A DNA stretch of 64,000 nt from Cycas panzhihuaensis (lineage: Eukaryota; Cycadophyta), in NCBI GenBank assembly GCA_023213395.1, contig CM041465.1, forward strand, positions 114,769,741 to 114,833,740, given 5' to 3'. Both the position numbers and the translations under genes were made by a program. Numbering within the stretch: the stretch's first letter is position 1; every line of letters begins with the position of its first letter. Positions 1-12,535 of the stretch are shown piece after piece. The notes below the pieces were generated by a model. It had not been told where the DNA came from, did no database searches, and saw only the letters and a list, made by a program, of their open reading frames with translations.

Positions 1-596
1 AAAAATTGGCACCTGTAGAACCCACTCATCGCAACTCATTATTGAACACCTAGCATAACTTCTGAGGAGCCTGTCTGTATCCCTGACATGGTAACAATAA
101 GCTGGTTCCAATAAGCTGTAAGACTAAGACATCCTCCTTCCGGACCTATGGATACTCTAGTCCATAGCTAGTACTATCATAAGAGAACATACTACTGTCT
201 AACTGCTTGCAAGAGGAACAATTTTACCTACTGTTGCTGGCCCATTACATTCTCAATTGATCATGCTTAAGCTCTTGTTCGTAGTCAAGCTCATGCAGAT
301 GACTGTGTCCTGAGGAGTCATTGAGAGGAATCAACCTGCCAACCCAGAGGAGTCATTGAGAGGAGCTGACCTACCAACCTAGAGGAGTCATTGAGAGGAG
401 TCGTTGGAGAATCGACCTGCAACAAAACAAAGATAAAAGACGTTGTCATCACAACTCCACGCAGGTAGGGTTTCGATAAAGACTAACCCTCTCAGACCTA
501 ACTCAATATAAAATACAATTTTATTTAGTATAATCTAATTTCCTGTCAGGTCCGCGACCTTCCCTTTTTTTATTTTATTTTTTATTTATATATAAT
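1..596. other. Unclassified flank with short tandem repeat
   Basis: This stretch is less AT-rich than what follows and contains no convincing reading frame. I do not recognise it as part of any element in the window. Its only clear structure is the 35-bp tandem repeat listed separately. It may be the edge of an element that extends left of the window, or low-copy spacer. Confidence 0.4.
312..405. repeat. 35-bp tandem repeat, about 2.6 copies
   Basis: The core GAGGAGTCATTGAGAGGA starts at 312, 347 and 382, an exact 35-base spacing. The bases between cores are also similar (CAACCTGCCAACCCA and GACCTACCAACCTA). The third unit is partial. Seen directly in the sequence; function unknown. Confidence 0.85.
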
Positions 597-770
<174 letters not shown>

Positions 771-1949
771 TAATTAAACCTAGATTTTTCTATTATTATT
801 AAATGTTACGAATCAAAACCCTCTTTTACCTTAATAAACTCTCATTTACAAATAAAAATCAATATCTCCCCCCATTCAATTAACCTTTAATACTTAAAAT
901 CAACATTGCTTTATTATATGATATTTAATTAATCATTACAAAAGCTTTCCCCCCTATATATTATCACATTTATCAAAATAAATTATTCTCCCAGTTCCCC
1001 CACCCCGGGCCTCGCATTATGTCTTACCTTATATACTATTTGTTTATATGTCCTATATAAGGTATATATCAACTTTAAAACATTCATTATAAGATTATAT
1101 ATATATACTATTAATAAAGCTTAGATTAATACCTTTTTTGGCCTTTTTTTGCTAAGATCAAATGTATCATCTACTCTATAATGGTGTTATGTGGATTAAA
1201 TTTATAGTTTTATCAAAAATAAAATTTCTCTATACCTAATATAAATACTACTAGAATTTTTATAAGTTTAACAATTTTAACTTGGGAAAACTACGTGTTA
1301 CATAAATATGTTTTAATGTCTTCTAGCTTTTTAATGGATGTTATTCTCACCTATTTTACAAGATTTTTTTAAGGTACCATAAACATGTTACCAATTTCAT
1401 CATGTGGTTGATAAATATTATTGAGGCACATTTTATTTAGATAAGTTAATTCTCATTTTAAAGGTATTAAAATAAATAAATACTTGTTAAGTTCTTTTTG
1501 AATTACTATATTCTCTGCCTTATTTGCTAATCAACAATAGTAAAACATAAGAATTTGAATACTTATTTTTTTAAGGGGAACTGTTTATTTTTTAATTAAG
1601 GAGGACTATTTCTTTAAGAGGGACTATTTTTTTAAGAGGAATTATTTATTTAGCAACATGTGATTTTTAATTAAGGGAAAAGCCAGTAATACATGCTACA
1701 ATGCTTTCTTTTCATTCTTTAATCATGCTTATTAAAATGTTAATTTGATGATTAGTAATCTTACTAAGTGATTATTTTTCCACTTATCATTAATCCTTTA
1801 ATTTTCAATCAAACTTGATAATTCCCAATATGACGTTAATGTCAAGGACTACCACCTACGTTCCAATTCCAATATTAACTAGCTCAAATTATGCTGACTA
1901 GAGTAATCGCATATCCTAACAGTTTAAACAGTAAAAGATATGGTGATAT
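771..1949. other. AT-rich stretch without genes, upstream of copia-A
   Basis: No coding signal is visible on either strand. It has short homopolymer C runs near 870-1010 and a loosely repeated TTTAAGAGG(G)ACTATT motif near 1571-1640. By position it could be the untranslated leader of copia-A, because the related copia-C has a leader of about 1.4 kb. I could not find a matching 5' LTR or a primer binding site here. Confidence 0.4.
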
Positions 1950-4900
1950 ATGACAGGTGAATTTAAAAAACCAAAAGATGAAACTACAGAGAGTTATATG
2001 GTATATTTGATAAACTCATATTCAACATTAGGCACCATATTAAACTCACTTTCACCATAAATTAGTCGGTAGATTTCTAAAACAGATGACTTAGCCACTG
2101 TTTGGACAACACTACAAGAAAAATATGATAAGGTCGATACAAATCAACTGGTTGTCTTAAAACAGTAACTATATGACCTTACTTATGATGATTTTACCAA
2201 TGTTGAGGATTTTTTATGTAAAACTTAATTAATTAATAAAGACCTAGGTAACTGTATTAGATCTAAAACTAAAGAAGGTAATATTGAAAAAATAATCACG
2301 CATGCTAAAGACAACGATACACTCATCTATCTTGCAATAAAAAAATTACCAAAATATTTTAATTTTTTTAAAACTACTAGACAACAAGCTGGTAATCCTC
2401 CGATTACATTCAATCAGTTAACAAACTAACTGGTTAAACATCAAACAATGTTAATTTAAATAAGCATATTAAAAGATCCTTCCTAGGCTTTGTTTTCCAA
2501 AACTAAGCCACAAAATAAAAACAAATAACAGAACAATTCTAATCCAAAATTTTAGAAACCTCATAGAGGTTCTCAATTTAATTCTTAAAATAATACTAAG
2601 TATTCTAGTCTATCTAAACATCAGAATATTCCTAATTAGTCATTTCCTAATCAGAACAATGTAAATCCTTCTCAGAACACTAGTTGTGCCTATTATTATA
2701 AAAGAGGTCACACTATTGATATTTGTAGAAGTAGAATAACTTCGAAGGTATGGAAAGCTTCCAAGAAATTATAAAACTAACCTCAATCTCGACATCAATC
2801 ATGACCTCAAAGCTGACAAACTCTTAATCGTTTCTAAATGGTAACAACTTCTGCATTTGTTACCCCAACTAATCAACCACCACAATGGATCCTTGACTCT
2901 AGTGCATCTCATTGCATGACTGGACATCAGAAAAATTTATTCACTTATTAATCTGAAACAAACTCTGAAGAAGAGATTTCTTTTGGAAGTGGTGTCTAAC
3001 TTAAAGTCAAGGATCAGGTGATGTTACCTTAAAGGATGGATCAATAAAGGACATTTTCTATGTACTTGGTATATTACTAAACCTACTTTTTATTTATCAA
3101 ATCTGCCAAAAAGACCTTGTAGTCGAATTCTAGAAAGATAAATTTACCACTAAAGAGCCATTAAGCAAATTTAAATATATTGCCTCGGGACTTGTTGATC
3201 ATAACACAGGTCTCTATAGTTTAACAAGTCTACAAAATAACAAAATAAAATCCTTCAGTGCTTTTATCACCAAATCTGACTCAGTCAGTAAACCTTGGCA
3301 TGTACGATTTGGCCATATAAGTTATGGCAAACTTCAATATCTAAAAAAACATGAAATGGTTCATGGTCTTCTACCCTTAAATATTGTTTATGGTGTTTGC
3401 AAAGCCTGTATGACAGGTAAGCAACACATGGACCCATTCCCCCATAAAACATAATTTGGAGTGGTTGTTCTACTTAAACTTGTTCACTCTGACATATGTG
3501 GACCTTTTCATGTAACATCATACGCTAGCTCTCATTATTTTGTTACATTTACTGATGATTCTTCAAGAAAATGTTGGGTTTACATGCTCAAAATACATAG
3601 TCAAGTATTTGACATTTTCGTAGAATTCAAAACACTTGTTGAAAACCAATCAAACTCAAAAATCAAAAATTTTTGATCTAATAATGCAAAAGAATATTTA
3701 AGTGGCAAATTTATTTCTTTCTGTAAAAGCACGAATTGATTCGGCCAAGATTCTTTGTATATACTCCTTAACAAAACGGTGTTGCTGAATGCAAGAAACG
3801 TACTCTTGTTGATATGGCCCATTACATGTTACATATAAAGAATCTTAACCTAAAGTTATGGGTAGAAGTAATTAACTGGTCCAACTATCTTCTAAATCAT
3901 TTACCTAGCAAATGCTTACAAAATATCACTCCAGAACAAAAATGGTCTAGAAAAAAACCTTCAGTTAATCATTTACGAATCTTTGGAAGTATTGCGTGGG
4001 GACACATCCCTAAAGAAAAATGTAAGAAACTATATCCTAAGAGTCAAAAATACATCTTCGTTAGACACAACAAAGAAAGTAAAGCTTATAAACTCTTGGA
4101 TTTAGTTACACATCAAATTTTAATTTTATGTAACGTAATATTTAATGAAGAAGGATCTTCTTCAACATCTACTTATGTAGAACTTCTAATTAAAATTTTA
4201 TTAACCAGCACTTATTTGGTTGACCCTTCTGACAAACAAGCCAATTTAGAAATTATATAATCTTTATCTACTCAAGTCCAGAATTAGACTTTATCTAAAT
4301 CTATTAAAATAGATTCTTTCTCTCAAGCTAGTTTTACAAATCAACCTGTAACTTCAGAAATAGTTACTAACAAACAACCTATTTAGGCAACGAAAACACT
4401 TGCTGATACTGTATCTGATGTAGGTAATCCTTCAGATACCAGATGAACTCATGCCTAAAAATTACACGCTAATTTTACCTTAATGGCAAAAATAATAGAC
4501 AATAATGATACCAGAACATTTAAACAAGCTAGCAATAATCATGTATGGCAGGAAGCTATACAAACTAAATTCGATGCTTTAATCAAGAATTTAACTTGGG
4601 ATCTTGTACCACTCCCACCTAGGAAAAATATAGTCAACTGTAAATAGGTTTATAGAACAAAATATAACTCAATAGGCACAATTGAAAAATATAAAGCTCA
4701 CCTAGTTGTAAAAGGATTTTCTCAAATTAATAGCATTGACTACAACGAAACCTTTGCCCTTGTTACAAAGATGAATATAATTAAAACAATTGCTCTAGTA
4801 GCCAAGTTTAATTGGGAAATCTATCAAATAGATGTAAAGAACACATTTCTAAATGGTGATCTCAAAGAAGAGATCTACATGTATCAGCCACTTGGCTTTA

Positions 4901-6010
4901 TTGAAAATCCTAATATGGTATGTAAACTAAAGAAATCCATTTATGGATTAAAACAAGCTCCTTGAGCTTGGTATACTAAAGTTGACAATTATTTAATTCA
5001 AATTAGATACAGTGATATATTAGTGATCCAAATCTATATTTCAAGTATGAAAATGAAAATATTACTATTTTAATCTTGTATATTGATGATATCATAATTA
5101 TTAGATTATTAACTAATAATGTTCATCATTTAAAATCTACTTTAATGAATAAAGTCGAAATGACCAACCTAGGTATCCTACATTATTTTCTTGGATTACA
5201 AATCTATCAATATGATTCAAGAATCATAATATCACTACCTAAATATATTTTAGACTTACTTTAATGATTTAATATAGAAAATGCTAAATCTGTATCTAAT
5301 CTGTTATAATCAGGAGTTAAATTATCTACTGATTATTCATCACCTTTATGTAACCCTACATTATATAGATAACTAATTGGTAGTCTTATTTATTTAACTC
5401 ATACCCATCCTGATATTTCCTATGATGTCACTTTATGTTCACGTTATATACAATAGTCACATGAATCTCATTAGAAAGCTACTAAACGTATATTATGATA
5501 TCTTAAACATATTATTTTTTATGGTTTAACTTATAATTTTTATAGTAAACCTCTAACTTTAAGTGGATATACTGATTCAAATTAGGCAAGTGATATAAAT
5601 AATCAAAAATCTACATCAGGTTATGTATTTTTTTATAGATTCCTCACCTATTACTTAGTCTAGTTAGAAAATGCAAGCACTAGCTTTATCAACGATTAAA
5701 GTTGAATATTATGCACTTATTGAAGCCAATAAAGAAGCACTTTAACTCAAATCTCTACTAAATGAAATTAATCTATCTCTAAACTCTTCCATTGAACTTC
5801 AAGTTGATAATCAAGGTGCAATTACTATTGCTACAAATACAGTTTCACATTCTAGGACTAAATATATATAATTACATCAGCATTTTATTTGTAATCTTAT
5901 TACTAATAACATTGATTCCTTGTCTTATTGTCCAACAGATCTACAGGTTGCTAATATACTTACAAAGTCTTTAATTGAAGTAAAGTTTCTAAATCTATGA
6001 GATCTGTTAA
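1950..6010 (+). pseudogene. Copia-A gag-pol polyprotein remnant
   Basis: Homology can be followed through several frames broken by stops and frameshifts. Gag covers about 1950-2790, with a damaged CCHC knuckle at 2685-2730 (C-AYY-YKRGHTIDIC, one Cys replaced by Tyr). The aspartic protease motif near 2890 reads DSSAS, so the catalytic Gly is lost. The gag-pre-integrase zinc region is at about 3290-3440 (HVRFGH, CKAC). The integrase core lies at about 3461-4050, with the first Asp in HSDICGPF. Reverse transcriptase covers about 4530-5265 and keeps its active site as YIDD near 5080. RNase H and the tail run to about 6000. Roughly full length for a copia polyprotein but not translatable. Confidence 0.85.
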
Positions 6011-6084
6011 AGATAAAAAGAAGTCTCTATTAAAGGGGGATCAACGTGATGAAGACCTTCTTTTTCTATAACATAAAAGTTAAC

Positions 6085-6096
6085 ATTAAAGGGGGA
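6085..6096 (+). other. Copia-A polypurine tract
   Basis: ATTAAAGGGGGA lies directly before the TGTTAAAA start of the 3' LTR. That is the position and composition of the plus-strand DNA primer of LTR retrotransposons. Confidence 0.85.
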
Positions 6097-6583
6097 TGTT
6101 AAAAATATTAATGTCACTTTTATGTTATTCTTAAGTTATTATTTAAGTCACATGTGTAATTTATGATTTAAGTGATTCTAAAGTTAAATGTTTAGAGTTT
6201 TATTTAATTATTATGTGGAAGGTCATTAAAATGCACAACCGTCCATTTCAACGAACCTTTCTTGGTATTAATTCTTCTCCTGGATTCAAGGAGATGGTTC
6301 CTGGAATCTAGGAGGCTATCTAGAAGCCTATCTTAAGGCTGGTTTTGTCTTTCAAAGGTAGTTTTACTTATGGTTGATGTATAGCATTTCTTCTTAATAA
6401 AATTCTAGATTTAAGAGGTGGTTTTTCTTCCTGAGAAGGGGTTTTCCACCTGTCAACCATGTGTACATGTACATTGTCTCTTTCTCTTATATCTTTTCTA
6501 TTCCTGTGATATTATGACTTTGTATATGTGCCTATTCTATCACATTTATTGCATAAATATTTGGAGATTGAGAGGTTTTAACA
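6097..6583 (+). repeat. Copia-A 3' LTR (487 bp)
   Basis: It starts TGTTAAAA after the polypurine tract and ends GGTTTTAACA, giving the standard TG...CA ends as a short inverted repeat. It shares blocks with the copia-C LTRs. No 5' partner was found, so the element is truncated or its 5' LTR has decayed or been deleted. Confidence 0.8.
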
Positions 6584-7219
6584 TATTAAAATCTAAGTCT
6601 ATTAAAGCACCATAATTCTTTCTTTCTTAGAAACAAGCTTGGCATTTTATTATTATTATTATTATTATGAAATGGAACTTATCTTAAAACATCAAAAACT
6701 ACATAATCCATCTGTAAAGGATTCTTATAAAATAAAGGGCAATGGAGAAGGTTGGGAAGGTGGAAAGAAAGAAGAGGAAAAAAACATAATACAAGATGGG
6801 CCAAATAGGCCATAATAGGAAGTTTAGCATATTAGTTTTATGTATTCCTCTTAACCTTTTATTTATTTATAAGTCTAAGAAATTCATTATGATCTAACCT
6901 TAAATGTATTAAATTTAAAGCTTTGTACTCTTAATATATTACCTTTATATTATGGAAAACAAATGAAAAAAAATAGAAGTAACATCAATAAGGTCTCCAA
7001 GACCTTATGAAAAGTAGTTATTGGGTACTATTTATGAGCTTAGATAACTATATAGATTTGGGACATGCCATATATATCCTTAGGAAAGATACCATGCCCT
7101 TAATGATACTAAAATAAAATATAATAAATGATTAAAACCATTCAAATTTGTGACTTAGGGAAAGGCAACATGATACCTTACTTATTATGTATTATAAAAA
7201 TGCCTAAAAACTAAAAGAT
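6584..7219. other. Spacer, no gene
   Basis: AT-rich sequence without coding signal. It contains a short (ATT)n run at about 6640-6668 and a purine-rich patch at 6735-6790. Nothing else is recognised. Confidence 0.5.
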
Positions 7220-7236
7220 AAAGTAGACATGGAAAT
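7220..7236. repeat. LINE-1 target site duplication, left copy
   Basis: AAAGTAGACATGGAAAT at 7220-7236 matches 8360-8376 with one mismatch. The right copy directly follows the poly(A) run, as expected for target-primed reverse transcription. Confidence 0.85.
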
Positions 7237-8170
7237 TGATGGATAACCTTAGGAAGAGAGGGTTTGTGATGCTAAACAGGTGTATTCTCAATCGAGTGGA
7301 GGAGGAATCTATGAATCATATCTTCCTTTGTTACACATTCTCGAGGAAAGTGTGGAGTTTAGTGATGGACCTTTTTGAGGTTCTCTGGGTGTTTCCTAGG
7401 AACCTTATGGACTAGTAGATCTCCTGGTATAGCCCCTTTAGGTCTAAAACCCTATCTAATATTTGGTGTCTCTCATCATTAGTGGTGATGTAGAGCTTAT
7501 TAAAGGAGAGGAATAGAAGGGTCTTCCAATATAGATAGAGGAGGAATATAAAATATTCAATATTAGCTTTTTAGAATTGGGGGAGATAGTGAAGCCCAAA
7601 GTCAAAAAATAGATCACAACACCATAGGGAGCTATTTTGTGAAAGTGGGGGTTGACTCCTAGAGTGCAAGGTGAAGAAATAAGAGCCTACTCTTAGAGCC
7701 CCCCAGAGGACTCAGGTTAAAATAAACTTTAGCGAGGCATCAAAAGGTAACCTAGGGGAAGCTGGAGGTGGGGGTATTTGCAAAGACTCAAGACTCCAGA
7801 GGGGAGGTCAAGTGGGCCTTTGCAGAATACTTGGGATAGCAGACAAACCATAGGGTTGAAATAGCAGCCATGCAGAAAGTAACAAATATGGCCATAGAGG
7901 AGGGCTATGATAAGGTGATCCTAGAAGGGGAATCATTAAATATGATAAATCTTCTTAAAGGCTTATATGATCTAGAGTGGTGATCTCAGACTGTGATCGT
8001 AGATATAAAAGAGATATTGAGAAAAGTCCCAAATGTCATTTCCAAACACACATATAGAGAAGGTAACAAGGTGGTAGATAAGCTGGCTAATTGGGGTGTT
8101 AACCATAGAGGACTCACTGTGTGGAGAAGGGATATCCTGGAGGAAATTATGAGACTAGTTAAGGAGGATT
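7237..8170 (+). pseudogene. LINE-1 ORF2 C-terminus (zf-RVT and RNase H)
   Basis: This is the fragment of the LINE reverse transcriptase polyprotein that encodes the zinc-binding connection and the C-terminal RNase H. Both have frame breaks and TAG stops. The RNase H tail near 8060-8150 reads in one frame through NKVVDKLANWGV and on towards the terminus. The catalytic reverse transcriptase lies upstream of the truncation point and is absent, so this copy could never have moved on its own. Confidence 0.8.
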
Positions 8171-8359
8171 AGGCTTGAAAAGACAGCAGAGCTAGCCACT
8201 GTGCTTGTCGTGGTGGGGGGGTTTGGGTTTTTATGGATTTGGCTAGGCCATGGGCCTATCATGCTTGTTTCCCTTTTTTTGTGGTCGAGAGGCTATTGAT
8301 GTAAAAGGTTTGGGGTCCCTTTAAAAACCTTCATATTCCTTTACCTAATTAAAAAAAAA
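7237..8359 (+). mobile_element. LINE-1: 5'-truncated plant LINE with RNase H
   Basis: A 1.1-kb insertion flanked by 17-bp target duplications and ending in an A-run at about 8351-8360. It holds only the 3' end of a LINE ORF2: a zinc-binding (zf-RVT) segment with EEESMNHIF at about 7300-7340, and an RNase H domain at about 7740-8170 ending in a block equivalent to ANWGV. The same motifs occur in LINE-2 at the right end of the window (EEESMDHIF, ANWGV), so the two are the same family in opposite orientation. 5' truncation is typical of LINE insertion. Confidence 0.9.
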
Positions 8360-8376
8360 AAAGTAGACATTGAAAT
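8360..8376. repeat. LINE-1 target site duplication, right copy
   Basis: AAAGTAGACATTGAAAT, one mismatch from 7220-7236. Its first A may belong to the poly(A) tail. Confidence 0.85.
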
Positions 8377-9691
8377 AATATATATCATTATATCAATTCA
8401 TTCCTAAAGTTTATATTGAATATATTTATTTACTTTTCTTTTTCATATATAAGTTGATGTCAAGTATAGTAAAATACTCCAAATTTCCCATTAAGATAGT
8501 TCTTTAAAAAGTAACCTCCCTACAAAAACTATTTAGTTAGCCAATGTTAGAAAATAAAAAAAATAGAAACCATAATTAAGTCGCAAAGGTAATAATTTTA
8601 CAAATATGTAGAAATGGTAATTTGAGTAATACATTAAGTCTAAGAAAGTGACCACAAGTTATGTTCACTCCTAACCAAATTAAATTAACACTTCTAAATT
8701 ACTCATAATTCCTTACCATCATATGCATGGAGAGATATTAAAGGACAAATAGATTTAATTGATTGAGATATTTTATGGATATAATTTAATAACTAAATAA
8801 TATATCGTACAAATACTTTTAAATCTCATTAATAGTAAAAAGATAAAATCTAACCATTTTCAAGAAAGTAGTCCTCCAAACTCCTTTATACTCCTGATCT
8901 AAAGAGAACTAAGGTAGAAGAATGATATAAAAGTGTTATGTATAAAATGAAGGTTTCTAACCCATAATTATAGTATATAGCATAATGTCATTACCAAATT
9001 CTCTAGTAATCTAAGGGACAATTCCAATTTTAAATGGCTCACCCCATAACAAATTAGGTAGTTACTAGTCATTTTAACATGTAAGAGTTTACATCTAATA
9101 AATTAAGGGGACTGTGTATCTATTGGACCATTCTAACATTCTAGGCCTAGTTAGAATTCAAAGGCTATTTCAATCTTTTTGAATGGTATTTTATACCTCC
9201 AAAAGGTTAAGTTTTACATAGCCTAACACACGTGAAGGTAATTAGTAAAAATGGTCTAAACTAGACATGTTATCATTCATGTGTTGACTTTATAGGTGTT
9301 AATCCTTAAGGGATCAAGATTCATTCTCCATATTTTTTATCAAATCATTTTCCCATTTCCATTTATTTTTTAGTGGGCTCTCATTAGACTCTTCCTAAAA
9401 CTCCCTCTTTCATATTAGTAAGTTCCTTTTATTTTATTCCTATAAACATTTAGGCTTTAAGAAAATTTGGAACCTAATTTACAAACCTTTCAATTAAGAT
9501 AGGGCATTTTGTCATGAGAGCAAGTTATTTGTCATTTTATATTTTGGATAAGAGGATTTAGTAAATGGATAGTGAGCATTTATCTTAAGAGAGAACCCAA
9601 TATTTAAAAAATGCTTAGGAAATTTTGGTTTAATAGGCCCATCTTTTGATTCCACCTTACATGAATAGGAGTTAAGGATTTACTCCAAACT
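8377..9691. other. AT-rich spacer, no gene recognised
   Basis: I see no retroelement motif, reading frame or repeat structure here. It is probably older decayed sequence. Confidence 0.45.
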
Positions 9692-9908
9692 CCTTAAATA
9701 TGAATCTATTAGAGCTTAGGGTAGGCAAGTTTGTTGTATGTCTATTAGATTGAGGATGAAGAGTGTTCTTTTAAATTTTTCTTCTCCAATCTTAAGAAAA
9801 AATAATAAGGCTTATATATCTAGGATATGCAAATGGAGGATGGATCCATAGTTAATGATCCCTATCATATGGATGACATGTTTATTAAACATGTTGCTTT
9901 AGCCCCCT
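9692..9908 (+). repeat. Duplicated LINE-3 segment, copy A
   Basis: About 215 bases beginning CCTTAAATATGAATCTATT and running through TATATCTAGGATATG and GGATGACATGTTTATT. They match 10603-10830 closely and in the same orientation, about 910 bases apart. Similarity stops abruptly after this segment. It is either a separate truncated LINE insertion or an internal duplication. Confidence 0.75.
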
Positions 9909-10602
9909 CTTGTTATCTAATTAGTATGAAATTCTGCTCATCTACATATTATAAATAAATTTTAATCTAATGATGTAATTAAAATTTATTTTATATTTTG
10001 ATAATGAGATCACTTAAGTGTAAAAGTGGTTTCATCAATTAATGGTTAGATAAGTTACGAGTAATGGACTTTCAATTTATAGTAAATTATTCCAATTAGA
10101 GTAAATTCTAATTTTAGTGGTAACCATCCCCCATAAATTAGAAAGTTTAGAGTAATCTATGGAATGTGTAGCATATATAATCTCCTAAAATTTCACCTCA
10201 ATTATAAGAAGAAGCAACTTTAGTCCCCTATCCTCTCCTAAAATTTCACCTCAATCTAACATCTAGAAAGGAAGTTATAAATATTTTATTGAAGATTATC
10301 TTTTCCTATTAACAACATTTTTATGGGTCGTAAACACACCATATTAATCTAATATTTCATAGGAAGGAGCATCTTGGAGTTTTCTTTCCTCCTCTAAAAT
10401 TTCATCTTAATTTTACTTCAAATTAAAAAGTTATAATCATTTTCATTTTGCTTCTCTAGAAAGATCATGAGCTGCTTTCTTTTCATATGAAGGAATTAAA
10501 GTACTTTGAGCCTTAGTAATGATATATCAATTAGTAATAGAGCTTGAGATAAAACCTATTATTCTAAAACTCTCTATATATCTTTTCTCCAATATGTATA
10601 TC
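9909..10602. other. Spacer between the two LINE-3 copies
   Basis: AT-rich. A phrase like CTCCTAAAATTTCACCTCAAT occurs twice near 10184 and 10237, and a related form near 10395. No coding signal is recognised. Confidence 0.45.
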
Positions 10603-12230
10603 CTTAAATATGAATCTATTAAAGCTTAGACCATGTAAGTTCATGTGTGTGTCCATTGGTTTAAGGATGAAGAGGCTTCTTCTAATATTTTTTTCTTCAA
10701 TCTTAAGAAACAATAATAATGCTCATATATCTAGGATATGTAGATGGAGGATGGATCTCTGATTAATAATCCCTATTATATGGATGACATGTTTATTGAA
10801 CATATTAATTTGGCCACTTCTTCTTCTCCTATGACCATTAAAAGAGTTAATGATTTGGTGGAATATATGAATTCCATTTCTTTAAGTCTAACTTAAATGA
10901 TTTAAGTAGGTTTGATAGATCATTGATTACATGTGACCTTAAGGGGATGTTATGGTTGACTACAAAGGAAAAATACCTATTATAGGATGGTCTTCTTATA
11001 AAATTTTATAAAGATTTATGGGATACCATTGGCAATAATATTTTTCTAATACACAAAGTTATGGCCTAATATAGTCTAGAAGTAAATACTAAACTCATGT
11101 TATTAGTCTTATTCCCACGTAAGGTGGGGATCCTCTTTTTATGGGTGGATAATGTCTTATCATTTTGTTTAATATCACTTAAAATTTTATTGCTAGAGTC
11201 TTAGCATTTCAAATGTAATTTACTCATAAATAGATTATCTTTCTACAATAAAGTGGCTTTATATAAGTATGCCATTTTCTTAATAATATTCTTCATATAT
11301 AGGAAGTAATGGTATGGCCTCAATCTATATAAAAGTTTAGTTTCAACAAAATTAATTCTAAGAAAGCCCATAATAAAAAATGATCAAGACTTTATTTCTC
11401 TAGTCCTTGTAAGGTTGGAATGTAGCCCAATTATCATCAACATGGATAATATAGTACTAACCAATATGCAATCTTATATATTTACTAATGGAGTAGTCTC
11501 CACTATCATTCCTCTAAATAGTTCAATCAAACATGATTGTCCCCTTTTACTTATATTATATGTTTCATTAACTAAGTACCTAGGATATTAATTTCATAAA
11601 ACATTGTAGGCTCATAACATTAAGGGGATCTTACTGCCATAGTATGAAAAGTAACATCTTCATAGTTAATTTTCTTTGTTACTCTTATTACTAAGGAGGA
11701 TATTATTGGATGTTTAATGGCCACTTCTAATTGCTTCTACCTCACCTCTATATCCTTTATCTCTTCTCTTAAGGATTCTTATTGATTCTTAAGCCTTAGT
11801 CTAACCTCACCCTAGGTTCCTAATTTAGGTTGGTAAATAATTGGAAATAGACAAATAATTAGGCTCCTTTATATCTAATTCATATTTGACATACATCTAA
11901 CTCTATGTAAAATTGGCTAGTGGAGAAATATCACATTAAGCTAAAGTACTATTCAATGCAATTTATATCATTGGAAAAAAGGATGTAAGTTATAAAAAAT
12001 GTCTTCTTAGCTCTAAACACTGATTATTCATCAATCTGTATTCCTTCTAATACATTCTATTAGATATTTATTTATTTAATCAAACATTTCATATGGTGTG
12101 AAGCCTTAGACAACCAAGGCATGCCTAAAGTTTTCTTAGACATATGTTATCAACCTATTATCAATGGTTACTTTGGTTGTATTTCATTTAGAAGTATAAT
12201 GTAGTGTTAGTGATCAAAGTGCTAGTTGAA
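10603..12230 (+). pseudogene. LINE-3 ORF2 reverse transcriptase remnant
   Basis: A very worn LINE ORF2. The segment near 10995-11060 reads LIKFYKDLWDTIGNNIFLIH, the conserved block before the fingers of plant LINE reverse transcriptases. Near 11510-11560 there is IKHDCPLLLILY, matching the family QGDPLSPLLF position. Near 12080-12200 a frame reading FIWCEALDNQGMPK resembles the post-RT block of plant LINE ORF2. Many frameshifts and stops separate these blocks. The ends are undefined and no poly(A) tail was recognised. Assignment rests on order and spacing of these blocks, not on an alignment. Confidence 0.6.
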
Positions 12231-12535
12231 TTTTAGATACATGAAGGTGATGCTCCATGGTAGTATGTTTTGTAATTTTGCATCTCTAATGGATTGCCTT
12301 TAAACTTGAGGTCTTAGGAAAATCTCGAATTAGAATATATTATGCTTTATATAACTAAGATTAATATCAGTCATGCATATTATTACAGTTAATGTTAGTC
12401 AATTAGGCTATAGTTGACTTAGTTAAAATGATTGATTGCCAATGTATATGAATGTTGAGTAGGTTAATATGCAATAGGCCTAAGAGTAGGTTAATATGTA
12501 ATAGTTTTTTCAACCTAAGGAGGAGCCTTTATTAC
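12231..12535. other. Spacer, no gene recognised
   Basis: Short AT-rich interval. It may include the worn 3' end of LINE-3, but no tail or target duplication is visible. Confidence 0.4.

Larger units (their letters stand above)
1950..6583 (+). mobile_element. Copia-A: decayed Ty1/copia element, 3' LTR only
   Basis: A plus-strand Ty1/copia retrotransposon in the order gag, protease, integrase, reverse transcriptase, RNase H, then polypurine tract and 3' LTR. No 5' LTR or tRNA-Met primer site is recognisable upstream, so the left boundary is only the first readable gag sequence. Copia-C (22872-29660, opposite strand) is the same family: both LTRs end in GGTTTTAACA or its slight variants, both contain a CATTTCAACGAACCTT-like block, and the gag zinc knuckles share the tail RSRI. 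The element is defective in many places. Confidence 0.85.
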
